Shown piece by piece: positions 40,829 to 50,266 of a stretch of DNA of 64,000 nt. How positions within the stretch are numbered: the stretch's first letter is position 1; each line of letters opens with the position of its first letter. The stretch is from Chitinophagales bacterium (GTDB lineage Bacteria > Bacteroidota > Bacteroidia > Chitinophagales > Chitinophagaceae): assembly GCA_025353485.1 (NCBI GenBank), contig JANXQO010000062.1:39299-103298 (forward strand), written 5' to 3'. The notes beneath the pieces were generated by a model. That model was not told where the DNA came from. It saw only the letters and a program-made list of their open reading frames with translations, and searched no databases. Made by a program: the position numbers and the translations under genes.

Positions 40829-42339
40829 TAAAGTATTTCCCAACTTATGTTCCCGTTCTTTTTATCTTTTAATAATATACCTGCCTTATTCAATTGATTC
40901 CTTATCTTATCAGATGTTGCAAAATCTTTATTTTCCCTTGATTCTTTTCTTATCTCTATCAACAATTCCATAACACTGTTTAATACTGGGTTATTTTCTT
41001 TTGGATTTTTTAATCCAAGAATATCTTCCAGCCAGAGTTTAAAAGATGTTTTCATTAATTGAAAAGTGTTGGAAGAAAGTGCATCCATACTTATATGGCC
41101 ATCTTTAATTCCGTTGATGAAGGGAACCATTTCAAAAAAATTAGCCAACACTTTTGCCGTATTAAAATCATCATTCATAAAATCATCTAATTCTGCCAAG
41201 AGCTTTGAGCATTGAGCTTCGAGGTCTTTATCGGCTGCCGGTTGCCGGTTGCCGGTTACTGGTAACCGGATACTTGTACCAGGTAACTTCTGCAGCACTT
41301 CATATCCTTCCCACAAACGCTTCAATCCTTTTTCTGCTGCCACCAATGCTTCACTGCTAAAATCCTGTGTGCTGCGGTAATGTGTTTGCAAAATAAAAAA
41401 ACGAACGGTCATTGGTGTGAATGCCTGCGTAAGCAATGGATGATTACCGCTGAACATTTCAGTAAGCTTAATAACATTATTATAACTCTTACCCATTTTT
41501 TTGCCGCCAATCGTTATCATATTATTATGCAGCCAATATTTTGCCGGTGTGTGATGATTACAGATGGTGCTTTGGGCTATTTCACTTTCATGATGAGGAA
41601 ATAAAAGGTCCATCCCTCCTCCATGAATATCGAATTCAACACCTAAATATTTTGTTGCCATAGCAGAGCATTCAATATGCCATCCGGGAAAACCTTCTCC
41701 CCACGGGCTTTTCCAGCGCATGATATGTTGCGGCGGTGCAGCTTTCCATAATGCAAAGTCTGCTTTGTCTCTTTTCTCATCCTGACCATCAAGGTGTCTG
41801 GTGGTTTCTAAAAGATCTTCAATAACTCTTCCGCTCAATTTTCCATAGTCATGTGTAGCTGCATATTTTTTTACATCAAAATAAACTGAGCCATTGGAAA
41901 CATAAGCATAACCTGCTTCAATGATTTTTTCGATCATGGTTATTTGTTCCACAATATGCCCGGTTGCGGTGGGTTCAATATTTGGATCAAGTATATTAAA
42001 TTCCTTCATCGCCCAATGAAAAAGGTTGGTGTATTTCTGCACCAGTTCCATGGGTTCAATTTTTTCAAGCTGTGCTTTTTTAGATATCTTATCTTCTGCT
42101 TCCCTGCCTTCTTCTTCAAAATGTCCTGCATCGGTTATGTTGCGTACATACCGCACTTTGTAACCCAGGTACAATAAATACCGGTTCACAATATCAAAAG
42201 TTATATAAGGCCGTGCATGCCCTAAATGGCTTTCACCACTCACTGTGGGGCCGCATACATACATACCTACATGACCTTTTGTTATGGGTTTAAACTCTTC
42301 TTTTTTCCTTGAAAGGGAATTATATACTTTAAGAGACAT
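40828..42339 (-). CDS. cysS: Cysteinyl-tRNA synthetase
   Basis: A 503-residue class I synthetase. The HIGH motif is HLGHARPY, the zinc and cysteine site includes MYVCGPTV, WHIECSAMA and FPHHESE, and KMSKS appears as KMGKS. The enzyme charges tRNA-Cys. In the linker before the C-terminal helical domain, codons for SIRLPVTGNRQPAADKD hold a tandem and palindromic repeat (41235-41269), which seems an insertion tolerated in frame. Otherwise the gene is normal. Confidence 0.95.
   Translation of the reverse strand: MSLKVYNSLSRKKEEFKPITKGHVGMYVCGPTVSGESHLGHARPYITFDIVNRYLLYLGYKVRYVRNITDAGHFEEEGREAEDKISKKAQLEKIEPMELVQKYTNLFHWAMKEFNILDPNIEPTATGHIVEQITMIEKIIEAGYAYVSNGSVYFDVKKYAATHDYGKLSGRVIEDLLETTRHLDGQDEKRDKADFALWKAAPPQHIMRWKSPWGEGFPGWHIECSAMATKYLGVEFDIHGGGMDLLFPHHESEIAQSTICNHHTPAKYWLHNNMITIGGKKMGKSYNNVIKLTEMFSGNHPLLTQAFTPMTVRFFILQTHYRSTQDFSSEALVAAEKGLKRLWEGYEVLQKLPGTSIRLPVTGNRQPAADKDLEAQCSKLLAELDDFMNDDFNTAKVLANFFEMVPFINGIKDGHISMDALSSNTFQLMKTSFKLWLEDILGLKNPKENNPVLNSVMELLIEIRKESRENKDFATSDKIRNQLNKAGILLKDKKNGNISWEIL
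41235..41269. repeat. Tandem and palindromic repeat inside cysS
   Basis: Three copies of GCCGGTT in a row (41237-41257) merge into the hairpin CCGGTTAC-TG-GTAACCGG (41252-41269). The segment keeps the reading frame. Confidence 0.7.
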
Positions 42340-42350
42340 ATGGTAAAATT

Positions 42351-42401
42351 AGAAATAAGAAATGAAACCTGCCTGCCGACAGGCAGGTAAGAAATAAGAA
42401 A
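42351..42401. repeat. Palindrome ACCTGCCTG-CCGA-CAGGCAGGT between 12-base direct repeats
   Basis: The 22-base hairpin (42367-42388) is flanked by AGAAATAAGAAA on both sides (42351-42362 and 42390-42401). The direct repeats look like a target duplication or a slippage product. Confidence 0.7.
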
Positions 42402-42480
42402 ATTTATTTGCCGGATGTGCACAGGCAACATTTGCAGATGTGATATAGTATAACGTTATTCATCTTTATAAAGATAAAAT

Positions 42481-43611
42481 TTATTTATTTATGTGCAAAC
42501 TAACATCAGCAATAATAGGAAAATGATCGCTTAAGTTTTTAGGGATTCTTGTAAACTGCTGTATGGTAAATTTTTTATCCGCAAAAATATTATCTATCCT
42601 TAACGTTGGGGAAATACCGGAAAATGTTCTTCCAAATCCTATTCCTTTTTCAACAAAAGCATTTTGCAATCCATCACCAATTTTACAATAGGCGTAAGAG
42701 TTTGGCACATCGTTAAAATCGCCGCACACAATAATAGGGTAAGGGCTTTTGTCCACTTCTTCTTTTACTTTTTCAGATTGTACTTTCCGTTTAAGAAATC
42801 CACGTTTTAGTTTGCTGATAATACTTTTTGATTCTGACAGCGCTGTATCCGTATTGATTCCGGGGTTATCTAAATATTTTAAATTATCCTGGGTAAATTT
42901 TAATGATTGTAAATGAATATTAAATATCCTTATGGTATCACTGCCGGCTATTACATCAGTGTATTGAAAAGTTGAATTGTAATCGTGTGGCGGTGAGCTG
43001 ATGGTTTGTTTATTTACAATAGGAAATTTTGAAAATGTAATTATCCCGAAATGATGCACCCTGTCAAAATCAAACCGGTTTTCGTAAGAATAAAAATAAC
43101 CCGTGAATTCCATCCTTCGTTTAAAATCTCCCAGGTAATTTATCGCCTTATCATCATCACCGCCAACCATCTCCTGAAAACAGGCAATATCAGGCTGGTA
43201 TTGTTCTACCAGCTTTATCATGGCTTCTTTTTTTTCAGGATGGGTCTTATATTCCAGAATATCAAAGTGCTCAACATTCCAGCTCATCACACGAATATTA
43301 TTCAATAATTTTTCCTGTTTAAATGTTGATGAAAGATGTAATGGAAAAATATTTTGCACTGCCTTCCAGCAAAAAGCAATGGCTAACAGCGATACTAACA
43401 TCCACATTTTTTTAGCAAAAAGCCAGCAGAAAAAAAAGAGGAGAAGGGTAATTAAAATATAGGGCAGGCTTAGTGTGAGCAACCCGATAAACCACCAGCG
43501 ATCAGGATTAAAAAATTTTACATAGCTGCCCAATACAAAGCAAACAGCAGCCACAATATTGCAGATAATAAAAAAATTTTTGGTAACCCTTCTGAAAAAT
43601 GGTTTTGCCAT
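42481..43611 (-). CDS. Endonuclease/exonuclease/phosphatase family membrane protein
   Basis: A 376-residue protein with three N-terminal hydrophobic segments (about 15-90), then an EEP domain. Its motifs are MSWNVEHFD, IACFQEM, IVCGDFNDVPNSYAY and SDHFPI, the metal-binding and catalytic set. Substrate could be nucleic acid or a phospholipid/phosphoester; relatives in Bacteroidota are unassigned. The catalytic domain would lie in the periplasm if the helices are counted as three. Confidence 0.88.
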   Translation of the reverse strand: MAKPFFRRVTKNFFIICNIVAAVCFVLGSYVKFFNPDRWWFIGLLTLSLPYILITLLLFFFCWLFAKKMWMLVSLLAIAFCWKAVQNIFPLHLSSTFKQEKLLNNIRVMSWNVEHFDILEYKTHPEKKEAMIKLVEQYQPDIACFQEMVGGDDDKAINYLGDFKRRMEFTGYFYSYENRFDFDRVHHFGIITFSKFPIVNKQTISSPPHDYNSTFQYTDVIAGSDTIRIFNIHLQSLKFTQDNLKYLDNPGINTDTALSESKSIISKLKRGFLKRKVQSEKVKEEVDKSPYPIIVCGDFNDVPNSYAYCKIGDGLQNAFVEKGIGFGRTFSGISPTLRIDNIFADKKFTIQQFTRIPKNLSDHFPIIADVSLHINK

Positions 43612-43663
43612 TGGCAGTAAGCCGGATTAAGTTAGTATTGATTAAGTTACGGTATCAAAATAA

Positions 43664-44602
43664 TTAAAGATCCGCTTCCCCGGCTCTTTTTAAAATATTC
43701 TTTTCTTCTTCACTTAATAAATGATACCCTTTCTGATTTATTTTATCAAGTATCTCATCTATTCTTTGCTGCGTTATATTTGAGTTTTTTGTAAAAGGTT
43801 TTTGATTTCCTGTTTTATAAAAAACCTTTTCTTTAATTCTTATTTGTGTTGCTGCTTTCTTTTTATCAGGATTAAAAAGATTAATGAACCAGCCGTAAAA
43901 ATTATTCATCCACAGGCTCCAGTCTCTGCCCCTGCGCAAACTAAATACAAACATAAACCCGGTAAAAGCGCCTGCAAGATGTGAAATATTATATGCCGCA
44001 CTGGCGCCTGATACACCGGCAAAATCAATAATAACATACAATAAGGTAAGTACCCAGATAGGTATGCCGCCATTAAGCATTTTAAAAAAACGATAATCCG
44101 GAGCCAATGCTGTTGTGGCTACAGCAATAGCCATAGTGGCTGCATTGGCGCCATGTATAAAGGAAGAATTTATAGTTGGTTGCAATTGAGGTAATAAATA
44201 ATTAGCTGCTACAAATGCTACTGCCCCGGCTATGCCTCCGTAAATGTAAACAGGAATTAATTTTCGGTTGCCGGTGATGCTTTGTAAAATTGAACCGAAA
44301 GCCCAAAGCCAAAGCATATTTGTAATTACAGTAAGCACACGTATATGAACGAACATGTAAGTAAAAACTGTCCATGGTTTTTGCGCTAATGCAGATAGTT
44401 TAGCCGGCATAATGAACCATGGCAATACATTTCCTTCAAAACTGCCGGAAGGTGATTGTATGATATAATAAATGATCTGGAGAAACCATACGGCAATAAA
44501 AAAAACAGCATTAATACTGATCAAGATCATCAGGGCATTTCCATCTGCCCCCAGGGAAATTTTGCGTTTTTGATAACCAAGGTATCTTTCAGATTCACTC
44601 AT
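43664..44602 (-). CDS. Rhomboid-like protein lacking the catalytic serine
   Basis: A 312-residue membrane protein with the rhomboid fold and a C-terminal helical tail (RIDEILDKINQKGYHLLSEEE, DUF6576-like). The catalytic site that should read GxSx reads HGANAATMAIA, so Ser is Asn153 (AAT, one base from AGT). His208 in NISHLAG is kept. A proteolytic role is therefore unlikely; like iRhoms it could act in binding or quality control. It lies 67 bases downstream of an intact rhomboid gene. Confidence 0.85.
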   Translation of the reverse strand: MSESERYLGYQKRKISLGADGNALMILISINAVFFIAVWFLQIIYYIIQSPSGSFEGNVLPWFIMPAKLSALAQKPWTVFTYMFVHIRVLTVITNMLWLWAFGSILQSITGNRKLIPVYIYGGIAGAVAFVAANYLLPQLQPTINSSFIHGANAATMAIAVATTALAPDYRFFKMLNGGIPIWVLTLLYVIIDFAGVSGASAAYNISHLAGAFTGFMFVFSLRRGRDWSLWMNNFYGWFINLFNPDKKKAATQIRIKEKVFYKTGNQKPFTKNSNITQQRIDEILDKINQKGYHLLSEEEKNILKRAGEADL

Positions 44603-44669
44603 ACTACTTAAGATGGTTATAAAGTTACATTAATAAACCACCCCTCCGGTTACAGAAAGTTAAGTTTTA

Positions 44670-45266
44670 CTAAAATGTTTTTGTGTTTGTTTTGCCCCAG
44701 ATTATAACCAGTATAAACCCCATGACCATACCGCCCAAATGGGCAAAGTGTGCAATGTTATCGGCAGCGCCGGGGTGAAGGCCGCCGAACAGATCAATTG
44801 CTGCGTAAATTGCCACCATAAATTTTGCTTTTATAGGAAAAGGAAACGGAAGAATATAAAATTTTGTATCAGGAAATAAATAGGCAAATGCTGCAAGCAA
44901 ACCCATAATAGCACCGGAAGCGCCTACAGCAGATCCATTTATATTCATCGTAAACATTTGCGCTATACCTGCTGCCAACCCACATACAAGATAAAAGATC
45001 AAAAATTTCTTTGGTCCCCAAACCCTCTCCAGCACTGCACCAAACATCCACAGGGCATACATATTAAAAAGTATGTGAAAGAAATTTCCGGGATCATGGG
45101 CAAACATGTGCGTTACCAATTGGTAAGGTTTAAAATTTTCACTTTGATAAGAGTATAGAGCAATGTAATTGGTAAGCCCAGTTGTTTTGTCCATTATCAT
45201 TTGTGCTACATATACCAAAGCATTAATGATGATAAGATTTAAAACTATCGATGTTGTTTTCTGCAT
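44670..45266 (-). CDS. Rhomboid family intramembrane serine protease
   Basis: A 198-residue integral membrane protease with six segments. The catalytic serine is Ser117 in GASGAIMG and the catalytic histidine is His176 in AHLGG, so it should be active. The HILFNMYALWMFG segment is also typical. It is followed by the serine-less paralogue on the same strand, suggesting a functional pair. The physiological substrate is unknown. Confidence 0.93.
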   Translation of the reverse strand: MQKTTSIVLNLIIINALVYVAQMIMDKTTGLTNYIALYSYQSENFKPYQLVTHMFAHDPGNFFHILFNMYALWMFGAVLERVWGPKKFLIFYLVCGLAAGIAQMFTMNINGSAVGASGAIMGLLAAFAYLFPDTKFYILPFPFPIKAKFMVAIYAAIDLFGGLHPGAADNIAHFAHLGGMVMGFILVIIWGKTNTKTF

Positions 45267-45312
45267 TTAATTTCCGTATTGAACTATTAATAGATTTTAT
45301 TTATGGTGCAAT

Positions 45313-46716
45313 TTACTGCTTCAATTGTAATAGCACCACACATTCTATATGATGGGTATGAGGGAACATATCCAGCGGTTGAATTTTTTCAACTTTATAT
45401 TTTTCGCTTAGCAGATTTATATCTCTTGCCTGGGTGGCTACATTACAACTTACATACACAATTTTAGGCGCCGAAATTTCCAGTAATTTGGTAATTAATT
45501 TGCTGTGCATGCCTGCCCTTGGCGGATCTGTGATAATCACATCAGGCTTTCCGTGTTGTGTAAAAAAAGCTTCGTCGCAAATTTCAATTACATCTCCCGT
45601 AAAAAAATTCGCATGCTCAATATTATTTAATACAGCATTTTCTTTTGCATCTTTAATTGATTCTTCAATTACATCTACACCAATAACTTTTTTTACCTGT
45701 TTGCTTAAAAAGATACCAATGCTTCCTGTGCCGCAATAAAGATCGTATACAATTTCATTACCGGTAAGTGCTGCAAAACTTTTGGCAACCTCATACAATT
45801 GTTCTGCCTGTTTAGTGTTGGTTTGAAAAAATGATTTTGGAGAAATCTTAAATTTAAATTCGCCAAGGATTTCTGTTATGTATCCTTTTCCAAAATAAAC
45901 CTGTGGATCAAGATCGTAAATACTGTCATTCCATTTTACATTGATAGTGTATAGCAATGTGGTGACGGAAGGGGTTTTTTCTAATAAATAATCCAGCAGT
46001 TTTTTAATTTCTTCTTCGTTATCATTACCAAAAACAAAATTTATCATCAACTCTCCTGTGGTGCAATAGCGTATAATAATGTTTCGCAAAAAACCTTTGT
46101 GCTCCCGTATGTCGTAATAAGAAAGGTTATTTTCAACTGCATAAGCACGAATGGTATTGCGGATAAGATTATTTATATCATCCATCAGCCAGCATTCCTG
46201 TATATCAATTATTTTATCAAAAATTCCGGGGGCATGATAGCCCAGCGCATTTTCCTGTGAAATTTTTTCAGACTTATTTATTTCGTCGTTGGTGAGATAG
46301 CGCCTGTTACTAAAAGTAAATTCTAATTTATTGCGGTAATAAATTGTTTTATCAGAGCCAATGATGGGTAATATCTCCGGCATCTGAGCTTTGCCAATTC
46401 TTTTTAAAATTTGTTCTGCTTCCTGCTGTTTATATTGCAATTGTTTTTCATAAGGAAGCATCTGCCATTTACAACCTCCGCATATACCAAAGTGAATGCA
46501 AAATGGTTCCGTTCTTTCTTTTGAATATTCTGTAAAGCTTATTGCCTTCCCTTCTGCCCAATCCTTTTTAGTTTTTGTAATAAAGATATCGGCTACATCT
46601 CCCGGCACTGCGCCTTCAACAAAAATCACTTTCCCTTCAATCCTTCCAAGTGATTTGCCTTCTGAAGCATAATCCGTAATGGCAAGGTCTTTAATAACAA
46701 ATTTTTTCTTCCGCAT
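45313..46716 (-). CDS. rlmD: 23S rRNA (uracil-C5)-methyltransferase, RlmD/TrmA family
   Basis: A 467-residue enzyme. An N-terminal TRAM-like domain (residues 1-60) precedes the Fe-S cysteines in CIHFGICGGCKWQ. The methyltransferase has DLYCGTGSIGIFL, DPPRAGMH and the catalytic cysteine in VSCNVATQARD. It methylates a uracil in 23S rRNA, U1939 in E. coli. The exact target (RlmD or RlmCD) cannot be fixed from sequence. Confidence 0.88.
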   Translation of the reverse strand: MRKKKFVIKDLAITDYASEGKSLGRIEGKVIFVEGAVPGDVADIFITKTKKDWAEGKAISFTEYSKERTEPFCIHFGICGGCKWQMLPYEKQLQYKQQEAEQILKRIGKAQMPEILPIIGSDKTIYYRNKLEFTFSNRRYLTNDEINKSEKISQENALGYHAPGIFDKIIDIQECWLMDDINNLIRNTIRAYAVENNLSYYDIREHKGFLRNIIIRYCTTGELMINFVFGNDNEEEIKKLLDYLLEKTPSVTTLLYTINVKWNDSIYDLDPQVYFGKGYITEILGEFKFKISPKSFFQTNTKQAEQLYEVAKSFAALTGNEIVYDLYCGTGSIGIFLSKQVKKVIGVDVIEESIKDAKENAVLNNIEHANFFTGDVIEICDEAFFTQHGKPDVIITDPPRAGMHSKLITKLLEISAPKIVYVSCNVATQARDINLLSEKYKVEKIQPLDMFPHTHHIECVVLLQLKQ

Positions 46717-46818
46717 CGTCTTTTCTAAGGCGGCAAAAATACTTTATAACTCAGTAAGTGCGTTATTGATAAAATGTTAAGGATTTTATATGGCATATAC
46801 TTTTTCGCTTGGTTTAGA

Positions 46819-46826
46819 TATTTTTG
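46819..46826 (+). promoter_or_regulatory. -7 box before the TlpA-like gene
   Basis: TATTTTTG matches TAnnTTTG and overlaps the TTG start suggested by the ORF track at 46824, which supports the ATG at 46845 as the true start. Confidence 0.45.
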
Positions 46827-46844
46827 CCACCATTATTTAAGCTG

Positions 46845-48272
46845 ATGAAAAGATCTTTAATTACCCTTATTTTAATTATAGTAGCCTGTGCAGCTAAAAG
46901 CCAATACCGGATAACCCTGCAAACGCCAAATTATAAAAGTGGCCTTGCCTATCTTACGTATTATTATGGAAAAAATATTAATGTAGAGGATTCGGCATTA
47001 GTAAATAATAAAGGCATTGCAATTTTTAAAAAGAATCAAAAATTACAGCCGGGCATCTACTCAATTGTTTTCCCCGGCAAAAATAAACTGATTGATTTTT
47101 TAGCAGACCAGGAACAAATAATCACTGTTAAATCAGATACAACAGATCTTCTGAATAAAACAATTGTTACAGGATCAAAGGAAAATAACCTCTTTCAGCA
47201 GTATCAAAAGTATATAGCAATAAAAGGCAAACAACTGCAGGCAGAACAGCAGGCTTATAGTAACAGTAAAACAAAAAGTGATTCTGTTTTGCATGAAAAT
47301 AATTACCAGCACTACAATAAAGAACTTAATCAATACAGGGAGAATATCATAAACCAACATCCGCAATCTATGCTGGCAACTTTATTTAAAAGCATGAAGG
47401 AACCCGGATTTCCTATTGCACACCCTTTAACAAAACAGGATTCTATAACTAACTATCAATTCTACAAAAAACATTATTGGGATGGAATAAGTTTTATGGA
47501 TAACAGGATCATCCGTACGCCGTTTTTTTTGCCAAAAGTTGAAAGATATTTCAGAGACATTTTAGTTCCTGCTGCTGATACAATAATTAAAGAATCAGAT
47601 TATTTATTGCTGCTGGCACGCACCAATACAGAGATGTATAAATTTTTATTGAACTGGTTAACGGATGAATATATCTATCCAAAATACATGGGACAGGATG
47701 CAGTGTTTGTTCACCTGTTTGAAAATTATCATTCCAAAGGTGTTTCAAACTGGCTGAACGAAAAACAATTAACCGCAATCTCTAACAGGGCATACATGGT
47801 TATGTCTAATTTAATTGGTGAGAAAGCCGCAGACCTTGATATGGTTGACAATACAGGAAAGCCAACGCCGCTGTATGGTGTAAATGCCGAATTTACTGTT
47901 GTTTGTTTTTGGGACCCCACCTGCAGCCATTGTCGTGAAGAAGTGCCAAAGCTTGATTCCTTATACCAGGCAAAATGGAAACAACAGGGAGTAAAAATTT
48001 ATGGCGTATTAAGTGAAAATGAAAAAGTAAAATGGATACAATTCATCAAAGAAAATAATTTAAAAGACTGGATACATGTTTACCAAACGGAAGAAACAAA
48101 AAAAACTATAGCGGATTCTCAAAAGCCAGGCTATAAACAACTCTACGATATAACCCAAACACCTACACTATATTTGCTGGACAAAGAAAAACGCATCATA
48201 GCAAAAAAATTAACGCTGCAACAAATGGATGACCTTCTTCAAACCAAACTAAAAAATAAACCCGCTAATTAA
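46845..48272 (+). CDS. Secreted TlpA-like thioredoxin-fold protein with DUF5106-like region
   Basis: A 475-residue protein from the ATG at 46845 with a signal peptide ending at AAKSQ. Residues 20-130 resemble DUF4369-type beta domains, the middle is helical (DUF5106-like), and residues about 340-470 are thioredoxin-fold with active site CFWDPTCSHCREE (CSHC). It probably works as a periplasmic thiol reductase. The next gene, a parvulin isomerase, is nine bases away, so both may help fold exported proteins. Confidence 0.85.
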   Translation: MKRSLITLILIIVACAAKSQYRITLQTPNYKSGLAYLTYYYGKNINVEDSALVNNKGIAIFKKNQKLQPGIYSIVFPGKNKLIDFLADQEQIITVKSDTTDLLNKTIVTGSKENNLFQQYQKYIAIKGKQLQAEQQAYSNSKTKSDSVLHENNYQHYNKELNQYRENIINQHPQSMLATLFKSMKEPGFPIAHPLTKQDSITNYQFYKKHYWDGISFMDNRIIRTPFFLPKVERYFRDILVPAADTIIKESDYLLLLARTNTEMYKFLLNWLTDEYIYPKYMGQDAVFVHLFENYHSKGVSNWLNEKQLTAISNRAYMVMSNLIGEKAADLDMVDNTGKPTPLYGVNAEFTVVCFWDPTCSHCREEVPKLDSLYQAKWKQQGVKIYGVLSENEKVKWIQFIKENNLKDWIHVYQTEETKKTIADSQKPGYKQLYDITQTPTLYLLDKEKRIIAKKLTLQQMDDLLQTKLKNKPAN

Positions 48273-48281
48273 TTCTATCAA

Positions 48282-50129
48282 ATGAAACGGTTTTTTTTAT
48301 TTTTCATTTTTGCCTGTTTTACCACATCCATTTATTCTCAACCCTTATTTACTTATGGCAGTAACACGGTTAGTAAAGATGAATTTTTAAGAGCTTACAA
48401 TAAAAACAAAACTGCCGTTACCGATAAAGCAATGGCATTGCGTGAATACCTTGATCTTTACATAAAATTTAAGCTGAAAGTAAAGGCAGCTAAGGATATG
48501 CGGATAGATACTTTAGGCTCGCTGGCTAATGACCTGCAAAATTTTCGCACACAAATTGAAGAAAGTTACCTTACTGATGAGAGCCAGGTGAATGCATTAG
48601 TACAGCAGGCATTTGAGAGGAGCCAAAAAGATATTCATGTTGGTTACCTGTTATATCCGCTAAAAGATTATCCTGATTCGATTTCCGTCTCCAGAAAACA
48701 TTCGGTAACAAAATTGATGTGGAATGACCTGGGTTTTGTTACTGTTTTTAACCTGCCATACCAAATGGAAAATGTTGTATATAAATTAAAACCAGGAGAA
48801 GAGAGTAAACCGTTGCCGGCTAAAAATGGTTATTATATTTTTAAAAATATGGAAGAAAGAAAAGCTGTTGGTAAAATAAAAGCTGCACAAATATTAATTG
48901 CAATTCCCGAAGGGGCTAAGGAAGAAGATAAAATTTCTGCCGGTAAAATTGCTGATTCACTTTACCACGCATTACAGTCTGGTACTGACTTTGGAGAGCT
49001 GGCGAAAGAATTTAGTAATGATAAGATGACGTATATGGCGGGTGGTGTAATGCCCGAATTTGGAGTGGGCAGGTATGATCCGTTTTTTGAAAATAAAGTT
49101 TTTGCCTTACAGAAAGATGGCGATATCACTCCCCCATTTAAAACTCAATTTGGTTACCATATTGTAAAAAGATTATCACGCTTACAAACCCCGCAGGATA
49201 AAACCAATGACAGCTATTTGTTTATTTTGAAGCAACAGGTTCTTCAGGACAGCAGGGTAACATCTGCCAAAGAAAAATTTTTAAGTGATGTTTTAAAGAA
49301 ATTAAGTTATAAAAAAAATATAGCTATTAAAGAAAATGATCTTTGGAAATTAACAGACAGTTTTTTGGTTAGTAATAAGGTGTCAGGCCATTACAATGGC
49401 CAGACACCTTTGTTCTCTATTAATAACCAGAACATAAAAGTTAGTGACTGGCTAACATTCATTAAAGATTATAAAGCTGCCGGCTCAAACAATGAGGAAT
49501 CAGACAGTGTATTAATGAATAAATTTATTTCAAAAACTGCTCTGGAAAATTATAAAAAAAGGTTACCGGATTTTAGCCCTGCATTTAAATACCAGTTGCA
49601 GGAATTTAAGGATGGCAATATGTTGTTTGAAGTGATGGAAAGAAATGTTTGGACCAAAGCATCGAACGACTCTGCCGGATTAAGAAATTATTACAGTCAG
49701 CACAAAACAAAATATACCTGGAACGAAAGTGCTGATGCAGTTTTACTTTCTGCTTCTAATGAAAAAACCGCAAAAGATGTTGCAGAGCAAATTAAAAAAG
49801 GTAAAAGCCGGGAACAGGTAGCAGAAGAAAATACAGCACAAATACAAACTGACTCCGGCAGGTATGAGATTACTCAAATACCCGCAAAGCCAAATACAAA
49901 ATTTGTTGAAGGAATGATAACAGAACCTTTGGTTAATGAAAATGATGGCACGGCAACCTTTGTAAAAATTATAAAAATATATCCCTCCAATCAGCAACGT
50001 AATTTTGAAGAAGCCCGTGGACTTGTAATAAATGATTACCAAAATTTTTTAGAAGAAAAATGGATAGAACAATTAAAAAAGAAATATCCTGTTAAGGTTA
50101 ATGAAAAAGTTTTTCAATCGCTGCTTTGA
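48282..50129 (+). CDS. Periplasmic parvulin-type peptidyl-prolyl isomerase
   Basis: A 615-residue SurA/PpiC-like chaperone with a signal peptide ending at IYSQ. A first parvulin-like region near residues 110-190 precedes a clear second one (AAQILIAIPEGAKEEDK, DFGELAKEFSND, GGVMPEFGVGRYDP, KTQFGYHIVKR). It assists folding of outer-membrane proteins. The gene is nearly contiguous with the TlpA-like gene. Confidence 0.9.
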   Translation: MKRFFLFFIFACFTTSIYSQPLFTYGSNTVSKDEFLRAYNKNKTAVTDKAMALREYLDLYIKFKLKVKAAKDMRIDTLGSLANDLQNFRTQIEESYLTDESQVNALVQQAFERSQKDIHVGYLLYPLKDYPDSISVSRKHSVTKLMWNDLGFVTVFNLPYQMENVVYKLKPGEESKPLPAKNGYYIFKNMEERKAVGKIKAAQILIAIPEGAKEEDKISAGKIADSLYHALQSGTDFGELAKEFSNDKMTYMAGGVMPEFGVGRYDPFFENKVFALQKDGDITPPFKTQFGYHIVKRLSRLQTPQDKTNDSYLFILKQQVLQDSRVTSAKEKFLSDVLKKLSYKKNIAIKENDLWKLTDSFLVSNKVSGHYNGQTPLFSINNQNIKVSDWLTFIKDYKAAGSNNEESDSVLMNKFISKTALENYKKRLPDFSPAFKYQLQEFKDGNMLFEVMERNVWTKASNDSAGLRNYYSQHKTKYTWNESADAVLLSASNEKTAKDVAEQIKKGKSREQVAEENTAQIQTDSGRYEITQIPAKPNTKFVEGMITEPLVNENDGTATFVKIIKIYPSNQQRNFEEARGLVINDYQNFLEEKWIEQLKKKYPVKVNEKVFQSLL

Positions 50130-50266
50130 TTTTTAAGTACTCCCGTAAACATATCTGTTTAAAATTTTCCTTTATTTTTTTATCACAGGGCCGCTTGGCA
50201 AAGTTTTTGCCTTACTGATGAAACTTAATTATTAACCTCATCATTAACAAGAAAACTAAACCAAAA

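Noticed and set aside
41237-41257. Tandem GCCGGTT units as a CRISPR or VNTR array
   Set aside because: Only three seven-base units without spacers, inside cysS.
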